NCBI GenBank assembly: GCA_937958315.1
Contig: CALFGH010000201.1
Span: 1-26,851, forward strand
Origin: an uncultured Collinsella sp.
GTDB taxonomy: Bacteria; Actinomycetota; Coriobacteriia; Coriobacteriales; Coriobacteriaceae
Direction of reading: 5' to 3'
DNA: 26,851 nt
A model generated the notes under the pieces. The model saw only the letters and a program-made list of their open reading frames with translations, did not search any database and was not told the DNA's origin. Made by a program: the position numbers and the translations under genes. This document shows, one piece after another, positions 1 to 8,158 of the stretch. Numbering within the stretch: the stretch's first letter is position 1; each line of letters opens with the position of its first letter.

Positions 1-900
1 TTCTCGCCCAAGATTCCGGGTCTGTCCTATACGGGCGGTCTGGGCATGACGGGTTGGATCAAGATTCCCGGTATCGGTCTTACCTTTCAGCCGGTCGAGC
101 TCGCCAAGCTCATCACGATCTTCTTTATCGCCACGCTTGGTTCGCAGTACAACGGCCGCATCGATACCGCCCGCGACTACATTAAGCTCTGCGGCATGCT
201 CTCCGTTCCGTTTTTGGCCGTCGTCGCTATGGGCGACCTGGGTTCGGGCTTGGTCGTGTTGGTGTCGGGTGCCGTTGTGATCTGCATGAGCGGTGCGCGC
301 CGCGAATGGGTGCTGTCGACCTTGGCTCTGCTCGTGGGTTTGGTGGCGCTCATCCTGGCGCTCGATTCGGTACTCGATTCTCTTTTGGGCCATGACGTTT
401 TGATCAAGCAGTACCAGATGAACCGTCTGACGGTCTTCATCGACCCCGACAATGCCGATTCGGACGATGCCTACAACTTGCAGCAATCGCTCATTGCCGT
501 CGGCTCGGGTGGCTTTTTCGGTAAAGGGCTGGGCCATGCGACGCAGTCTGCCGGCGGCTTTCTGCCCGAGTTCCACACCGACTTCGTCTTCGCCTTCCTG
601 TCCGAGACGTTCGGCTTCTGCGGCTCCTTTTTGCTCCTGTGCCTCTACGTGCTGCTGATTTTCTCGACGATCCGCGTTGCCTTTAAGTGCGAGTCTCTGT
701 TCCTACGCTTGTCATGCGTGGGTATCGTCGGCATGTGGGCATTCCAGACCTTCGAGAACATCGGCATGTGCATCGGCATGATGCCGATTACCGGTATTCC
801 GCTGCCGTTCATTAGCTTCGGTTCGTCCTCGATGATGATCCAGTTGCTGACGGTGGGTATCGTACAATCCATATGGCGGCATCGTTCGGGCGCCGCGTAA
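1..900 (+). CDS. rodA: RodA/FtsW-family peptidoglycan glycosyltransferase, 3' part
   Basis: This is the C-terminal portion of a SEDS-family membrane protein. The reading frame is open from base 1, so the start lies outside the window. SEDS proteins polymerise lipid II into glycan strands together with a class B PBP. Visible family signatures are GLTFQPVELAKL, a segment with PEFHTDFVFAFLSETFGF, and the terminal GIPLPFISFGSSS motif. Several hydrophobic membrane segments lie between them. RodA is preferred over FtsW because of the context: in actinobacteria rodA commonly ends the mre/pbp shape cluster just before the radical SAM and rplU genes seen here. The protein ends in a short basic tail (WRHRSGAA). 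The stop is 18 bp before the next gene, so the two are probably co-transcribed. FtsW cannot be excluded without the upstream half. Confidence 0.85.
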   Translation, partial: FSPKIPGLSYTGGLGMTGWIKIPGIGLTFQPVELAKLITIFFIATLGSQYNGRIDTARDYIKLCGMLSVPFLAVVAMGDLGSGLVVLVSGAVVICMSGARREWVLSTLALLVGLVALILALDSVLDSLLGHDVLIKQYQMNRLTVFIDPDNADSDDAYNLQQSLIAVGSGGFFGKGLGHATQSAGGFLPEFHTDFVFAFLSETFGFCGSFLLLCLYVLLIFSTIRVAFKCESLFLRLSCVGIVGMWAFQTFENIGMCIGMMPITGIPLPFISFGSSSMMIQLLTVGIVQSIWRHRSGAA

Positions 901-918
901 CCGCTGGAGGGGTTTGCT

Positions 919-1848
919 ATGAAGATTCCTGTGGACAAGCTGACCCGCGTCTTTAAGATGGGCGCGACCACCAAGAAGGATTCCGACACGCCGGTACGCG
1001 TGTCCGTCTACCTCGATTCGTCTGCCTCGCGTTTTTTGGTCGAGACGGTGCGCGATGCCTTCGTGCCGCAGACGACGTCGGGCATTGTGCGCGTTGAGCG
1101 CCTGGGTGAGGACCGTATCGTCCCCAAGACCGATAGCGACGTGGTGCTGGTCCTTTCGTGCGGATCCGACCGTCTTGAGAGCGCAGTACAGGAGCTTGTG
1201 ATTGCCGGCGCCCCCGTGTGCGTGCTTGCCGAGTCCGCTGTCGAGGTGCCTTTTATCCAGGAGTCCACGCCCATGCTCGGCGCGGTGGCGGCCACCGATA
1301 AGACGTATCTGCTCGAGACGCTCGCTCGCTGGATTCTCGACCGCACGGACAAGGAGACAGCCTTTGCGGCGAACTTCACCTTTATGCGTATCGCTGCCGC
1401 TAACCGCATCATCACCTCGTGCGCGCTTACCAATATGGCGACGGGCGCGCTGGTGTTTTTGCCGGGGGCCGATTATCCCGTTATGGCGCTGGCGCAGGTG
1501 GGCATGCTCTTTGAGCTCGCGGCCATCTTTGGACGCGGCATAAAGCCCGAGCGCGGCTATGAGGTCGCGGGCGTGCTTGCCGGCGGCTTGGTGCTCCGCG
1601 CCGTCACCCGCGCCCTGGTAAAGCAGACGCCGCATATTGGGTTTGCCGTCAAGGCGCTGACCGCCGCCGCGGGCACCTATGGCATGGGCCGTGCGCTCGT
1701 TTCGCTGTACGAGCGCGACATCGACTACAGCCGTGCCAACGAGGTGGCTGCCGCCACGTTCTCGCGCGTTCGCGACCTGGTGACCACGGTTGCCGGCGCT
1801 ACTCGTCCCATGGGTCCCTTTGAGGACGCATCTGATCTCGCTGCTTAG
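919..1848 (+). CDS. DUF697-like membrane-associated protein of unknown function
   Basis: This is a 309-residue protein with no firm functional assignment. The start ATG follows GGAGGGG at a good distance. Residues about 25-115 alternate beta strands and helices; DVVLVLSCG and APVCVLAES look like Rossmann or G-domain strands, but no P-loop (GxxxxGKS/T) is present. Residues about 155-285 are mostly apolar helices rich in Ala, Gly, Leu and Val, with a FLPGADYPVMALAQVGML segment. This resembles the DUF697 domain that sits behind GTPase domains in YcjF-like proteins. The organisation suggests a degenerate nucleotide-binding head fused to a membrane-interacting domain. It lies 18 bp after rodA and 9 bp before the radical SAM gene, so it is part of that transcription unit. 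A role near the cell envelope is inference only. The DUF697 call is by eye. Confidence 0.7.
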   Translation: MKIPVDKLTRVFKMGATTKKDSDTPVRVSVYLDSSASRFLVETVRDAFVPQTTSGIVRVERLGEDRIVPKTDSDVVLVLSCGSDRLESAVQELVIAGAPVCVLAESAVEVPFIQESTPMLGAVAATDKTYLLETLARWILDRTDKETAFAANFTFMRIAAANRIITSCALTNMATGALVFLPGADYPVMALAQVGMLFELAAIFGRGIKPERGYEVAGVLAGGLVLRAVTRALVKQTPHIGFAVKALTAAAGTYGMGRALVSLYERDIDYSRANEVAAATFSRVRDLVTTVAGATRPMGPFEDASDLAA

Positions 1849-1857
1849 GGGTTTCTT

Positions 1858-3735
1858 TTGCGCGCTGTGTACCAAGACTGTTTTCATTTGATTGAGCCCC
1901 TGCTCGCAAAGGTCGAGAAGCCGAGTCGCTATATCGACCATGAGTGGGGCACGCTCTCCAAGGCCGATGCCGACTATCGTTGCTGCATGATTTACCCGGA
2001 CGTGTACGAGGTTGGTCTGCCCAACCAGGGCATCGCCATCCTCTACAACATCCTCAATCAGGCCGAGGGCATCTCCTGTGAGCGCGGTTATGTGCCGTGG
2101 CCCGATATGGGCGATGCCATGCGCGAGGCTGGTATCCCGCTGCTGTCGCTCGAGGGCGCAGCACCCGTGGCCTCGTTTGATATCGTCGGCATGCACGTGC
2201 CGCACGAGATGGCCGTGACAAACTTTCTCGAGGCCCTCGATCTAGCCGGCATTCCGCTGCTGGCGGCCGACCGCACCGAGGACGACCCCATCATCATTGC
2301 CGGTGGTCCCTCGGTCTATAACCCCGAGCCGTATGCAGCCTTCTTCGATGCCATCCTCATCGGCGAGGGCGAGGAGTCGCTGCTCGAGGTTTGCCAGCTG
2401 CATCGCCGCTTGCGCGACGAGGGCGTCTCGCGCGCTCAGATTGTCGAGCAGCTCGCGACGGTCGGTGGCACCTATGTGCCGTCGCTCTACGAGGTGCGCC
2501 ATGACGAGCCCTGCTCGCCGCATGGCTACACCGTGCCGCGCGAAGGCAAGGACGTCCCGCAGGTAGTCTATAAGCGCGTCGTTGAGGACTTTGGAGCTAC
2601 TAATCCGCTGTCGCAGTCGTGCGTGCCCTACGCGCAGCTCGTTCACGACCGCCTGTCGATTGAGATTCTGCGCGGTTGTGCCCGCGGCTGCCGTTTTTGC
2701 CAGGCCGGTATGACCTATCGTCCGGTGCGCGAGCGCTCGGCCGACCAGATTGTTTCCTCGGTGATCCAGGGCCTGCAGAAGACTGGCTATGACGAGGTGT
2801 CGCTCACCTCGCTTTCGACCACCGACCACTCCTGCATCCGCGATGTGCTCGGCAGGCTCAACCGCCGCCTGGAGGATACGGGTATTCGCGTATCCATTCC
2901 CTCGCAGCGCCTGGATTCGTTTGGCGTGGATATGGCCGAGTCGGTCGCCGGCGAAAAGAAGGGCGGCCTGACGTTTGCCCCCGAGGCCGGCAGTCAGCGC
3001 ATGCGCGACATCATCAACAAGAACGTGACCGAGGAGGACTTGGACCGTGCGGCCAAGGCGGCCTTCGAGGCGGGCTGGAACCGCATGAAGCTCTACTTCA
3101 TGATGGGCCTTCCCGGCGAGCGCGACGAGGATATCGTGGCCATCGCCAACCTGGCCGACCATGTGCTCGAGCTTGGCCGCTCCGTGGTTCCCAAGGCGCG
3201 CCGCGGCTCCATCTCGGTGTCCATCTCGGTGTCGGTGTTTATCCCCAAGGCCGCCACGCCGTTCCAATGGTGCCCGCAGCTCGATTACGACGACGTCAAG
3301 CGTCGCCAAAAGCTGCTCATCACGAGCGTGCGAAACCGTGCGGTCCGCGTGCACTACCACGATGCCGAGACCTCGCTCGTCGAGGCCGCGCTGTCCCGCG
3401 CCGGCCGTGACATGACGCCGGTCATCATCGATGCCTGGCGAGCCGGTTCGCGTTTTGACGCCTGGGTGGAGCATTTCTCGCTCGATAACTGGAAGTCGGC
3501 TGCTGCCAAAAACGGCATCGATCTCAACGAGCTCGTGCACCTGCCCTACGAACTGGACTGGCACCTGCCCTGGGAGCACGTGAGCCCCGGTTGCTCGCGC
3601 GGCTTTCTCGAGCGCGAATACCGCCGCTCGCTGGAGGGCGTCACGACGCCCGACTGCACCCGCACGTCGTGCACCGGCTGCGGAATTTGCCCCACGCTCC
3701 ATGCAAAGAACGTATTGGTGGGTGATCGCGCATGA
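1858..3735 (+). CDS. TIGR03960-type B12-binding/radical SAM protein
   Basis: The start is TTG at 1858, giving 625 residues, close to the family's usual length. The N-terminal part carries the family signature YPDVYEVGLPNQGIAILY, a GGPSVYNPEP loop and a GEGEES stretch typical of cobalamin-domain radical SAM proteins. The radical SAM cluster motif is CxxxCxxC at C274, C278 and C281 (GCARGCRFCQAG), which binds the 4Fe-4S cluster. The C-terminus has a second Cys group (CTRTSCTGCGICP) that could hold another cluster. The stop overlaps the start of the DUF2344 gene in ATGA, so translation is coupled. These two proteins occur as a pair or a fusion in many bacteria, usually just before rne/rng or rplU. 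The reaction is not established. A role in RNA or ribosome modification is guilt by association. Confidence 0.88.
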   Translation: MRAVYQDCFHLIEPLLAKVEKPSRYIDHEWGTLSKADADYRCCMIYPDVYEVGLPNQGIAILYNILNQAEGISCERGYVPWPDMGDAMREAGIPLLSLEGAAPVASFDIVGMHVPHEMAVTNFLEALDLAGIPLLAADRTEDDPIIIAGGPSVYNPEPYAAFFDAILIGEGEESLLEVCQLHRRLRDEGVSRAQIVEQLATVGGTYVPSLYEVRHDEPCSPHGYTVPREGKDVPQVVYKRVVEDFGATNPLSQSCVPYAQLVHDRLSIEILRGCARGCRFCQAGMTYRPVRERSADQIVSSVIQGLQKTGYDEVSLTSLSTTDHSCIRDVLGRLNRRLEDTGIRVSIPSQRLDSFGVDMAESVAGEKKGGLTFAPEAGSQRMRDIINKNVTEEDLDRAAKAAFEAGWNRMKLYFMMGLPGERDEDIVAIANLADHVLELGRSVVPKARRGSISVSISVSVFIPKAATPFQWCPQLDYDDVKRRQKLLITSVRNRAVRVHYHDAETSLVEAALSRAGRDMTPVIIDAWRAGSRFDAWVEHFSLDNWKSAAAKNGIDLNELVHLPYELDWHLPWEHVSPGCSRGFLEREYRRSLEGVTTPDCTRTSCTGCGICPTLHAKNVLVGDRA

Positions 3736-4544
3736 GTGAGCGCCTGACCGACAACCCCACGCTCTTTAGGCTTCGCGTTCGCTATGGCAAGCGCGACCGT
3801 CTTAAGTACCTGGGCCATCTCGAAGTGATTCATACCATTGAGCGCATCGTGCGTCGCGCGGGGCTGCCCTATGCCGTGACGCAGGGCTTCTCTCCGCACA
3901 TGCGCGTGGGCTTTTCGTCGGCGCTGCCGGTGGGAACGTCGTCGACTTGCGAGTGGTATGACCTGTTTATGACCGAGTTCGTTGCACTCGACGAGGCGTT
4001 TGAGCGCCTGGCGGCGGCATCTCCGGCCGACCTGGCCCCCATCGAGGCGGCATACATCGACGTGCGCACGCCGGCGTTGACGGCGCAACTCACGCGTCTG
4101 TCCTATCGTATCGACCTGCATCTGAATTCCGAGGCGCCGGCGTCCGCCAACGAGGTGCGTCGCGCAATCGATACGCTGCGCGCGGGGCATGGCATCGACT
4201 ACGCACGCGGCAAAAAGAGCAAACGCCTGGACTTGGATCATACGCTCGTGGGCTATGAGCTTAAGGCGGGGGAGCGCCCGGACCATCTGGTGCTCATGCT
4301 CGATACCCATGCCGACAACGAGGGCTCCATGCGTCCGGAAATTTTGCTTTCTGCCGCTGATGTTTTGTTGCAGGGCTTGACCCCGGGCGTCGATGCACCT
4401 ATTGTTTCCACCGGTATGCAAGACCTCGTGACCATCTGCTCCTACGATGTCGAGCGTCAGAATCAAGCATGCGAGGACGACGAGGGCCGACTCGTCAGCC
4501 CCATACCTGTGCGAACTTGTGGATTTGCTCCACATACTCGTTGA
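3732..4544 (+). CDS. DUF2344/TIGR03936 radical-SAM-linked protein
   Basis: A 270-residue partner of the upstream radical SAM protein. Its start codon overlaps that gene's stop by 4 bp (ATGA). The N-terminal signature is clear: KRDRLKYLGHLEV, then RRAGLPYAVTQGFSPHMRVG and FSSALPVGTSST, all hallmarks of DUF2344. The C-terminal third is less conserved and ends in a polar tail. The molecular role of the family is unknown. The constant pairing suggests a substrate- or RNA-binding partner of the radical SAM enzyme, which is inference. In many actinobacteria an rne/rng ribonuclease gene follows; here the gene runs straight into the rplU promoter. The -35 hexamer of that promoter contains this gene's TGA stop. 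Confidence 0.88.
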   Translation: MSERLTDNPTLFRLRVRYGKRDRLKYLGHLEVIHTIERIVRRAGLPYAVTQGFSPHMRVGFSSALPVGTSSTCEWYDLFMTEFVALDEAFERLAAASPADLAPIEAAYIDVRTPALTAQLTRLSYRIDLHLNSEAPASANEVRRAIDTLRAGHGIDYARGKKSKRLDLDHTLVGYELKAGERPDHLVLMLDTHADNEGSMRPEILLSAADVLLQGLTPGVDAPIVSTGMQDLVTICSYDVERQNQACEDDEGRLVSPIPVRTCGFAPHTR

Positions 4545-4569
4545 CGGGGGTATTATCGCCTGCTACTAT
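4541..4569 (+). promoter_or_regulatory. Predicted rplU-rpmA promoter
   Basis: TTGACG at 4541-4546 and TACTAT at 4564-4569 are separated by exactly 17 bp, with a TGn extension (TGC at 4561-4563) before the -10. This is the best sigma-70-type promoter in the window. It overlaps the TGA stop of the DUF2344 gene (4542-4544). Transcription would start near 4576 and give a leader of about 36 nt. Confidence 0.75.
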
Positions 4570-4611
4570 ATTCGGCTGTTGCACTAACTGATGCATGAAG
4601 GGCAAGTAAAC

Positions 4612-4986
4612 ATGTACGCAATCGTTAACACGGGCGGCAAGCAGTACAAGGTCGCCACCGACGATGTCATCACCGTCGAGAAGATCGAGGGCAATGAGGG
4701 CGATAAGATCACCCTGCCGGTTATCTTCCTCAACGATGGTAAGAAGATCGTCACCGATCCCGACAAGCTGGCCAAGGCCAAGGTTACCGCTCAGATCGTT
4801 GAGCAGTTCAAGGGCGAGAAGCAGCTGGTCTTCAAGTTCCACAAGCGCAAGCGCTATCGTCGTCTGAAGGGTCACCGTCAGCAGCTCACCAAGCTGAAGA
4901 TCGTGAAGGTTCAGGCTACCTCCCGCGCCAAGAAGGCTGTCAAGGCAGAGGCTGAGGCTGTTGCCGAGGCTCCCGTCGCCGAGTAG
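4612..4986 (+). CDS. rplU: 50S ribosomal protein L21
   Basis: L21 binds 23S rRNA in the large subunit. The ATG at 4612 is chosen because it gives the family N-terminus MYAIVNTGGKQYKV and is preceded by GAAGG about 10 nt upstream. An in-frame ATG at 4591 would add seven atypical residues without a good ribosome binding site. The core ends with the KRKRYRRLKGHRQQLTKLKI region that closes L21 proteins. A further tail of about 20 residues, rich in Ala, Glu and Lys (KAEAEAVAEAPVAE), extends it to 124 residues against about 103 in E. coli. rpmA follows after 33 bp, and both are served by the promoter at 4541-4569. Confidence 0.96.
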   Translation: MYAIVNTGGKQYKVATDDVITVEKIEGNEGDKITLPVIFLNDGKKIVTDPDKLAKAKVTAQIVEQFKGEKQLVFKFHKRKRYRRLKGHRQQLTKLKIVKVQATSRAKKAVKAEAEAVAEAPVAE

Positions 4987-5019
4987 ATTACACTCGTAAC
5001 GAAAGAGTAGGTATACACA

Positions 5020-5277
5020 ATGGCACACAAAAAAGGACTCGGTTCCTCCCGTAATGGCCGTGACTCCCGCGGTCAGCGCCTTGGCACGAAGCGCTATGCC
5101 GGCCAGACGGTAACCACGGGCACGATTCTCGTCCGTCAGCACGGCACGCACATCCACCCGGGTGAGAACGTTGGCCGTGGCAAGGACGACACGCTGTTCG
5201 CGCTGGTCGACGGTACCGTTGAGTTCCACAAGGGTATCAAGCACAGGGTCAGCGTACGCCCGCTCGCGAACGCGTAA
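5020..5277 (+). CDS. rpmA: 50S ribosomal protein L27
   Basis: An 85-residue L27, whose N-terminus reaches towards the peptidyl transferase centre. It starts MAHKKGLGSSRNGRDS, the standard form without the cleavable N-terminal extension found in many Firmicutes. RYAGQTVTTGTILVRQHGT and HPGENVGRGKDDTLFAL are family signatures. It lies 33 bp after rplU in the usual rplU-rpmA-obg order. The upstream ribosome binding site is poor (AGAGTAGG), so translation may lean on coupling with rplU. A hairpin with a T-tract follows before obgE. Confidence 0.97.
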   Translation: MAHKKGLGSSRNGRDSRGQRLGTKRYAGQTVTTGTILVRQHGTHIHPGENVGRGKDDTLFALVDGTVEFHKGIKHRVSVRPLANA

Positions 5278-5303
5278 TTCACCCTTCATAGAGCACATAT
5301 GTG

Positions 5304-5346
5304 GGAGGCACTTGAGTTTTAGGATTCAAGGGTCTCCTTCTTTTTT
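5304..5346 (+). terminator. Intrinsic terminator or attenuator between rpmA and obgE
   Basis: GGAG (5304-5307) and CTTGA (5311-5315) pair with TCAAG (5326-5330) and CTCC (5334-5337) around a small internal loop. TTCTTTTTT follows at 5338-5346. The obgE ribosome binding site AGGAGG starts 3 nt later at 5349. Partial read-through would lower obgE expression relative to the two ribosomal proteins. Confidence 0.65.
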
Positions 5347-5362
5347 GTAGGAGGCGATTCTG

Positions 5363-6829
5363 TTGTCACAGTTCACCGATATCAGCCGCATTAACGTTTG
5401 CGGCGGCGACGGCGGAGCCGGATGCATGTCGTTTAGGCGCGAGGCATTTGTTCCCAAGGGCGGCCCCGATGGCGGCGACGGCGGTCGTGGCGGCAATGTC
5501 GTCATCCAGGCCGATGCTCAGCTGTCTTCGCTGATCGATTACCGCTTTAAGCATCACTTCCGTGCCGAGCGCGGCACGCACGGCCAAGGAGCCCGTCGCA
5601 ATGGTAAGAGTGGTGAGGACCTGATTCTCAAGGTCCCTATGGGCACCGTGGTACGCGAGCTCGATCCCGAGACGCAGACCCCGATGTTCGAGATTGCCGA
5701 TCTGGTGCACGACGGCGAGCGCGTCGTCGTGGCGCCCGGTGGCGCCGGCGGTCTGGGCAATACCCACTTTGTGACGTCGGTGCGCCGCGCTCCTGCGTTT
5801 GCCCAGCTGGGCGAGCCTGCCGAGGAGCACTGGATTGAGCTCGAGATGAAGCTTATGGCCGATGCCGCACTCGTGGGCTTTCCCTCGGTGGGCAAGTCCT
5901 CGCTCATCGCGCGCATGAGTGCCGCTCGTCCCAAGATCGCCGACTACCCGTTTACCACGCTCGTGCCCAATCTGGGCATGGTGCGTGCCGGCGAATATTC
6001 TTACGTCGTTGCCGACGTCCCCGGTCTCATCGAGGGCGCGAGCGAGGGCAAGGGCCTGGGCCATCAGTTCCTGCGCCACATTGAGCGCACGGCCCTGATC
6101 ATGCATGTCGTTGACATGACGGGCGGGTTTGAGGATCGCGATCCGGTCGAGGACTATCGCATTATTAACCGCGAGCTCGAGCAGTATGGCGCAGAGCTCT
6201 CGGAGCGCCCGCAGATTGTTGTCGCCAACAAGTGCGATGCGCCGGGCACGGCCGACAAGATTGCCGACCTTAAGCGTGCAGCGCTCGACGATGGTCATAT
6301 GTTCTTTGCCGTGTCCGCCGTGACGGGTGCCGGTCTCAACACGCTGATGCTTGCCGTAGGCGAGCAGGTGGCTAAGCTTCGCGCCGAGCTGGCGGTCTCT
6401 GATGAGCCGGTCGACCTGCGTGACGAGGAGTGGGAGCGCCGCCGTCTGCAGCGCGAGAAGCGGTTCCGCATTGTCCAGGAAGAGCCCCATGCCTTCCGTG
6501 TGGTTGGTCGCGCGATTGAGCGCATGGTCATCCAGACCGACTGGGAAAACGAGGAAGCTGTCATCTACCTGCAGCATAAGTTTGCGCGCATGGGTGTCGA
6601 CGACGCGCTCGAGAAGGCCGGCTGCCGTGCGGGCGACGAGGTTCGCATTTGCCAGCGCGCCTTTGACTTTGAGGGGGCCGAGGACTTCTCGGAATACGAG
6701 GACGAGCTCGAGGATGCAGGCGTTGAGGTTATTGACGTGGCGGTCGAGGGTGCGGACGTGGTTGATGCCACTGAGGGCTCCGAAGGTACTGCCGAAGTCG
6801 ACGTCGTTGAGACCCCGGAGGGCGAGTAA
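5363..6829 (+). CDS. obgE: GTPase ObgE/CgtA
   Basis: A ribosome-associated GTPase for 50S assembly and stress signalling. The start is TTG at 5363, 8 nt after a perfect AGGAGG. Domains in order: a Gly-rich Obg fold (about 1-160; CGGDGGAGCMSFRREAF, GGPDGGDGGRGG), then the G domain with G1 GFPSVGKS (172-179), G2 DYPFTTLVPNLG, G3 DVPGLIEGA, G4 NKCD and G5 SAVTG. An OCT domain follows (RIVQEEPHAFRVVGRAIERM). The last 40 or so residues are strongly acidic (Glu, Asp, Val rich). The total of 488 residues is longer than E. coli Obg (390) but fits Gram-positive Obg proteins with an OCT domain and an added acidic tail. A predicted terminator separates it from rpmA. nadD begins 3 nt after its stop. Confidence 0.96.
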   Translation: MSQFTDISRINVCGGDGGAGCMSFRREAFVPKGGPDGGDGGRGGNVVIQADAQLSSLIDYRFKHHFRAERGTHGQGARRNGKSGEDLILKVPMGTVVRELDPETQTPMFEIADLVHDGERVVVAPGGAGGLGNTHFVTSVRRAPAFAQLGEPAEEHWIELEMKLMADAALVGFPSVGKSSLIARMSAARPKIADYPFTTLVPNLGMVRAGEYSYVVADVPGLIEGASEGKGLGHQFLRHIERTALIMHVVDMTGGFEDRDPVEDYRIINRELEQYGAELSERPQIVVANKCDAPGTADKIADLKRAALDDGHMFFAVSAVTGAGLNTLMLAVGEQVAKLRAELAVSDEPVDLRDEEWERRRLQREKRFRIVQEEPHAFRVVGRAIERMVIQTDWENEEAVIYLQHKFARMGVDDALEKAGCRAGDEVRICQRAFDFEGAEDFSEYEDELEDAGVEVIDVAVEGADVVDATEGSEGTAEVDVVETPEGE

Positions 6830-6832
6830 GCC

Positions 6833-7510
6833 ATGTCGCTGCGCGGTGGAATCGGTCTGCCCGAGCTTCCCATAGAGGACGGACAGGAGTTTAGGCTCGG
6901 CATTATGGGTGGTACCTTTGACCCCATCCATTACGGTCACCTGGTGACCGCCGAGCAGGCGCGTGAGTCCCTCGACTTGGACGCTGTGCTTTTTATGCCG
7001 GCGGGCTCTCCTGCCTTTAAACTCGACAAACCGGTGACGCCGGCCGAGGACCGTTATGCCATGACGGTCCTCGCGACCGCCGCGAACCCGGCCTTTTTGG
7101 CAAGCCGCTTCGAGATCGATCGTGCCGGTGTCACCTACACAGCCGATACGCTGCGTGCCCTTCGCGAGTTTTACCCGCCACAGGTGAAGCTTTATTTTAT
7201 TACGGGTGCTGATGCGATTATCGATATTGTAACCTGGCACAATGCAGACGAGATTGCCGAACTGGCAACCTTTATTGCTGCGACGCGCCCCGGCTTTGAC
7301 ATCGATACGGCCCGGGCGCGGATTAAGGAATCGGGACTGCCATTCGACGTTCGCTATATTCAGATTCCGGCGCTGGCGATTAGCTCGACCAACATTCGCA
7401 AGCGGGTTGCTCGCGGCATGAGCGTGCGCTATCTTACGAGCGAGTCCGTGCTCGGCTATATCCGTAAGCGCGGCCTGTATGCCGATCTTGGGCAAGAAGA
7501 TTTTGATTGA
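6833..7510 (+). CDS. nadD: Nicotinate-nucleotide adenylyltransferase
   Basis: Joins nicotinate mononucleotide and ATP to give deamido-NAD in NAD synthesis. The nucleotidyltransferase motif GTFDPIHYGH is at residues 27-36 and the second signature ISSTNIR at 183-189. There is an unusual N-terminal stretch of about 20 residues before the first strand (RLGIMGGTF). The ATG at 6833 lies 3 bp after the obgE stop and has GGAGGG upstream. The internal ATG just before GGTF would remove the first strand, so it is unlikely to be the start. The rest follows the family length. yqeK and rsfS follow, the common nadD-yqeK-rsfS arrangement. Confidence 0.95.
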   Translation: MSLRGGIGLPELPIEDGQEFRLGIMGGTFDPIHYGHLVTAEQARESLDLDAVLFMPAGSPAFKLDKPVTPAEDRYAMTVLATAANPAFLASRFEIDRAGVTYTADTLRALREFYPPQVKLYFITGADAIIDIVTWHNADEIAELATFIAATRPGFDIDTARARIKESGLPFDVRYIQIPALAISSTNIRKRVARGMSVRYLTSESVLGYIRKRGLYADLGQEDFD

Positions 7511-7522
7511 TGGGGGAGAACG

Positions 7523-8131
7523 TTGTCGGTAGAAGAACAGTTTGAGGACGACGAGCGCGCTCTCTTGACGCGTATCCACGAGTTGCTCGATGTGCGCATG
7601 AAGGATAAGCGTAAGCGCTACGTGCATTCGCTCGGGGTTGCCGAGACTGCGTTGCACCTAGCCGAGGTATACGGTGTCGACCGCTTTGATGCCGCTGCCG
7701 CCGGCCTGATCCATGACTGGGACAAGGTGCTCTCTGACGACGAGCTGGTCACGCGCGCTCTGCATTATGGCATTAAGATTGCCGGCTCTCCGTCTGCCGC
7801 GACGCCGCTTTTGCATGGCCCGGTTGCCGCCTATGAGCTTCCGCAGCTTTTTCCCGCGCTGTCGCCGGCGGTCTTTCAGGCTGTCGACCGTCACACCGTG
7901 GGCGCTTGCGACATGACGCCGCTCGATATGGTGGTCTTTGTGGCCGATGCCATCGAACCCAACCGCCACGGCGATTATGCCCATGCTCTGCGCAAGATGG
8001 TGGGGAAGTCCTCACTCGATGAGTTGTTCTTCTCCTGTTTTGCGCAGGGTCTGGTCTATGTGATCCAGACCGGGCGTTATCTTTATCCCACGGCTATTAC
8101 GATTTACAACCATTACGCCCAGCTGCGCTAG
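7523..8131 (+). CDS. yqeK: HD-domain hydrolase YqeK (predicted Ap4A hydrolase)
   Basis: A 202-residue HD-superfamily protein starting at TTG 7523, preceded by GGGGGAGAA. The metal-binding pattern is visible as H35, H64-D65 (LIHDWDK), H98, H124 (DRHTVG) and D142 (VADAIEPNR). The last element, with TPLDMVVFVADAIEPNRHGD, is diagnostic of the YqeK subfamily, whose characterised members cleave diadenosine tetraphosphate symmetrically into two ADP. The N-terminal 30 residues are a charged extension. It lies 12 bp after nadD and 27 bp before rsfS, and the three are probably one unit. The enzymatic role is known from homologues; nothing here contradicts it. Confidence 0.92.
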   Translation: MSVEEQFEDDERALLTRIHELLDVRMKDKRKRYVHSLGVAETALHLAEVYGVDRFDAAAAGLIHDWDKVLSDDELVTRALHYGIKIAGSPSAATPLLHGPVAAYELPQLFPALSPAVFQAVDRHTVGACDMTPLDMVVFVADAIEPNRHGDYAHALRKMVGKSSLDELFFSCFAQGLVYVIQTGRYLYPTAITIYNHYAQLR

Positions 8132-8158
8132 CTCGGGCTGTCTAGAAAGAGGTATTCC

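Noticed and set aside
5366..7657. A long minus-strand frame opposite obgE and nadD
   Set aside because: It spans two well-recognised genes and has no recognisable domain or ribosome binding site.
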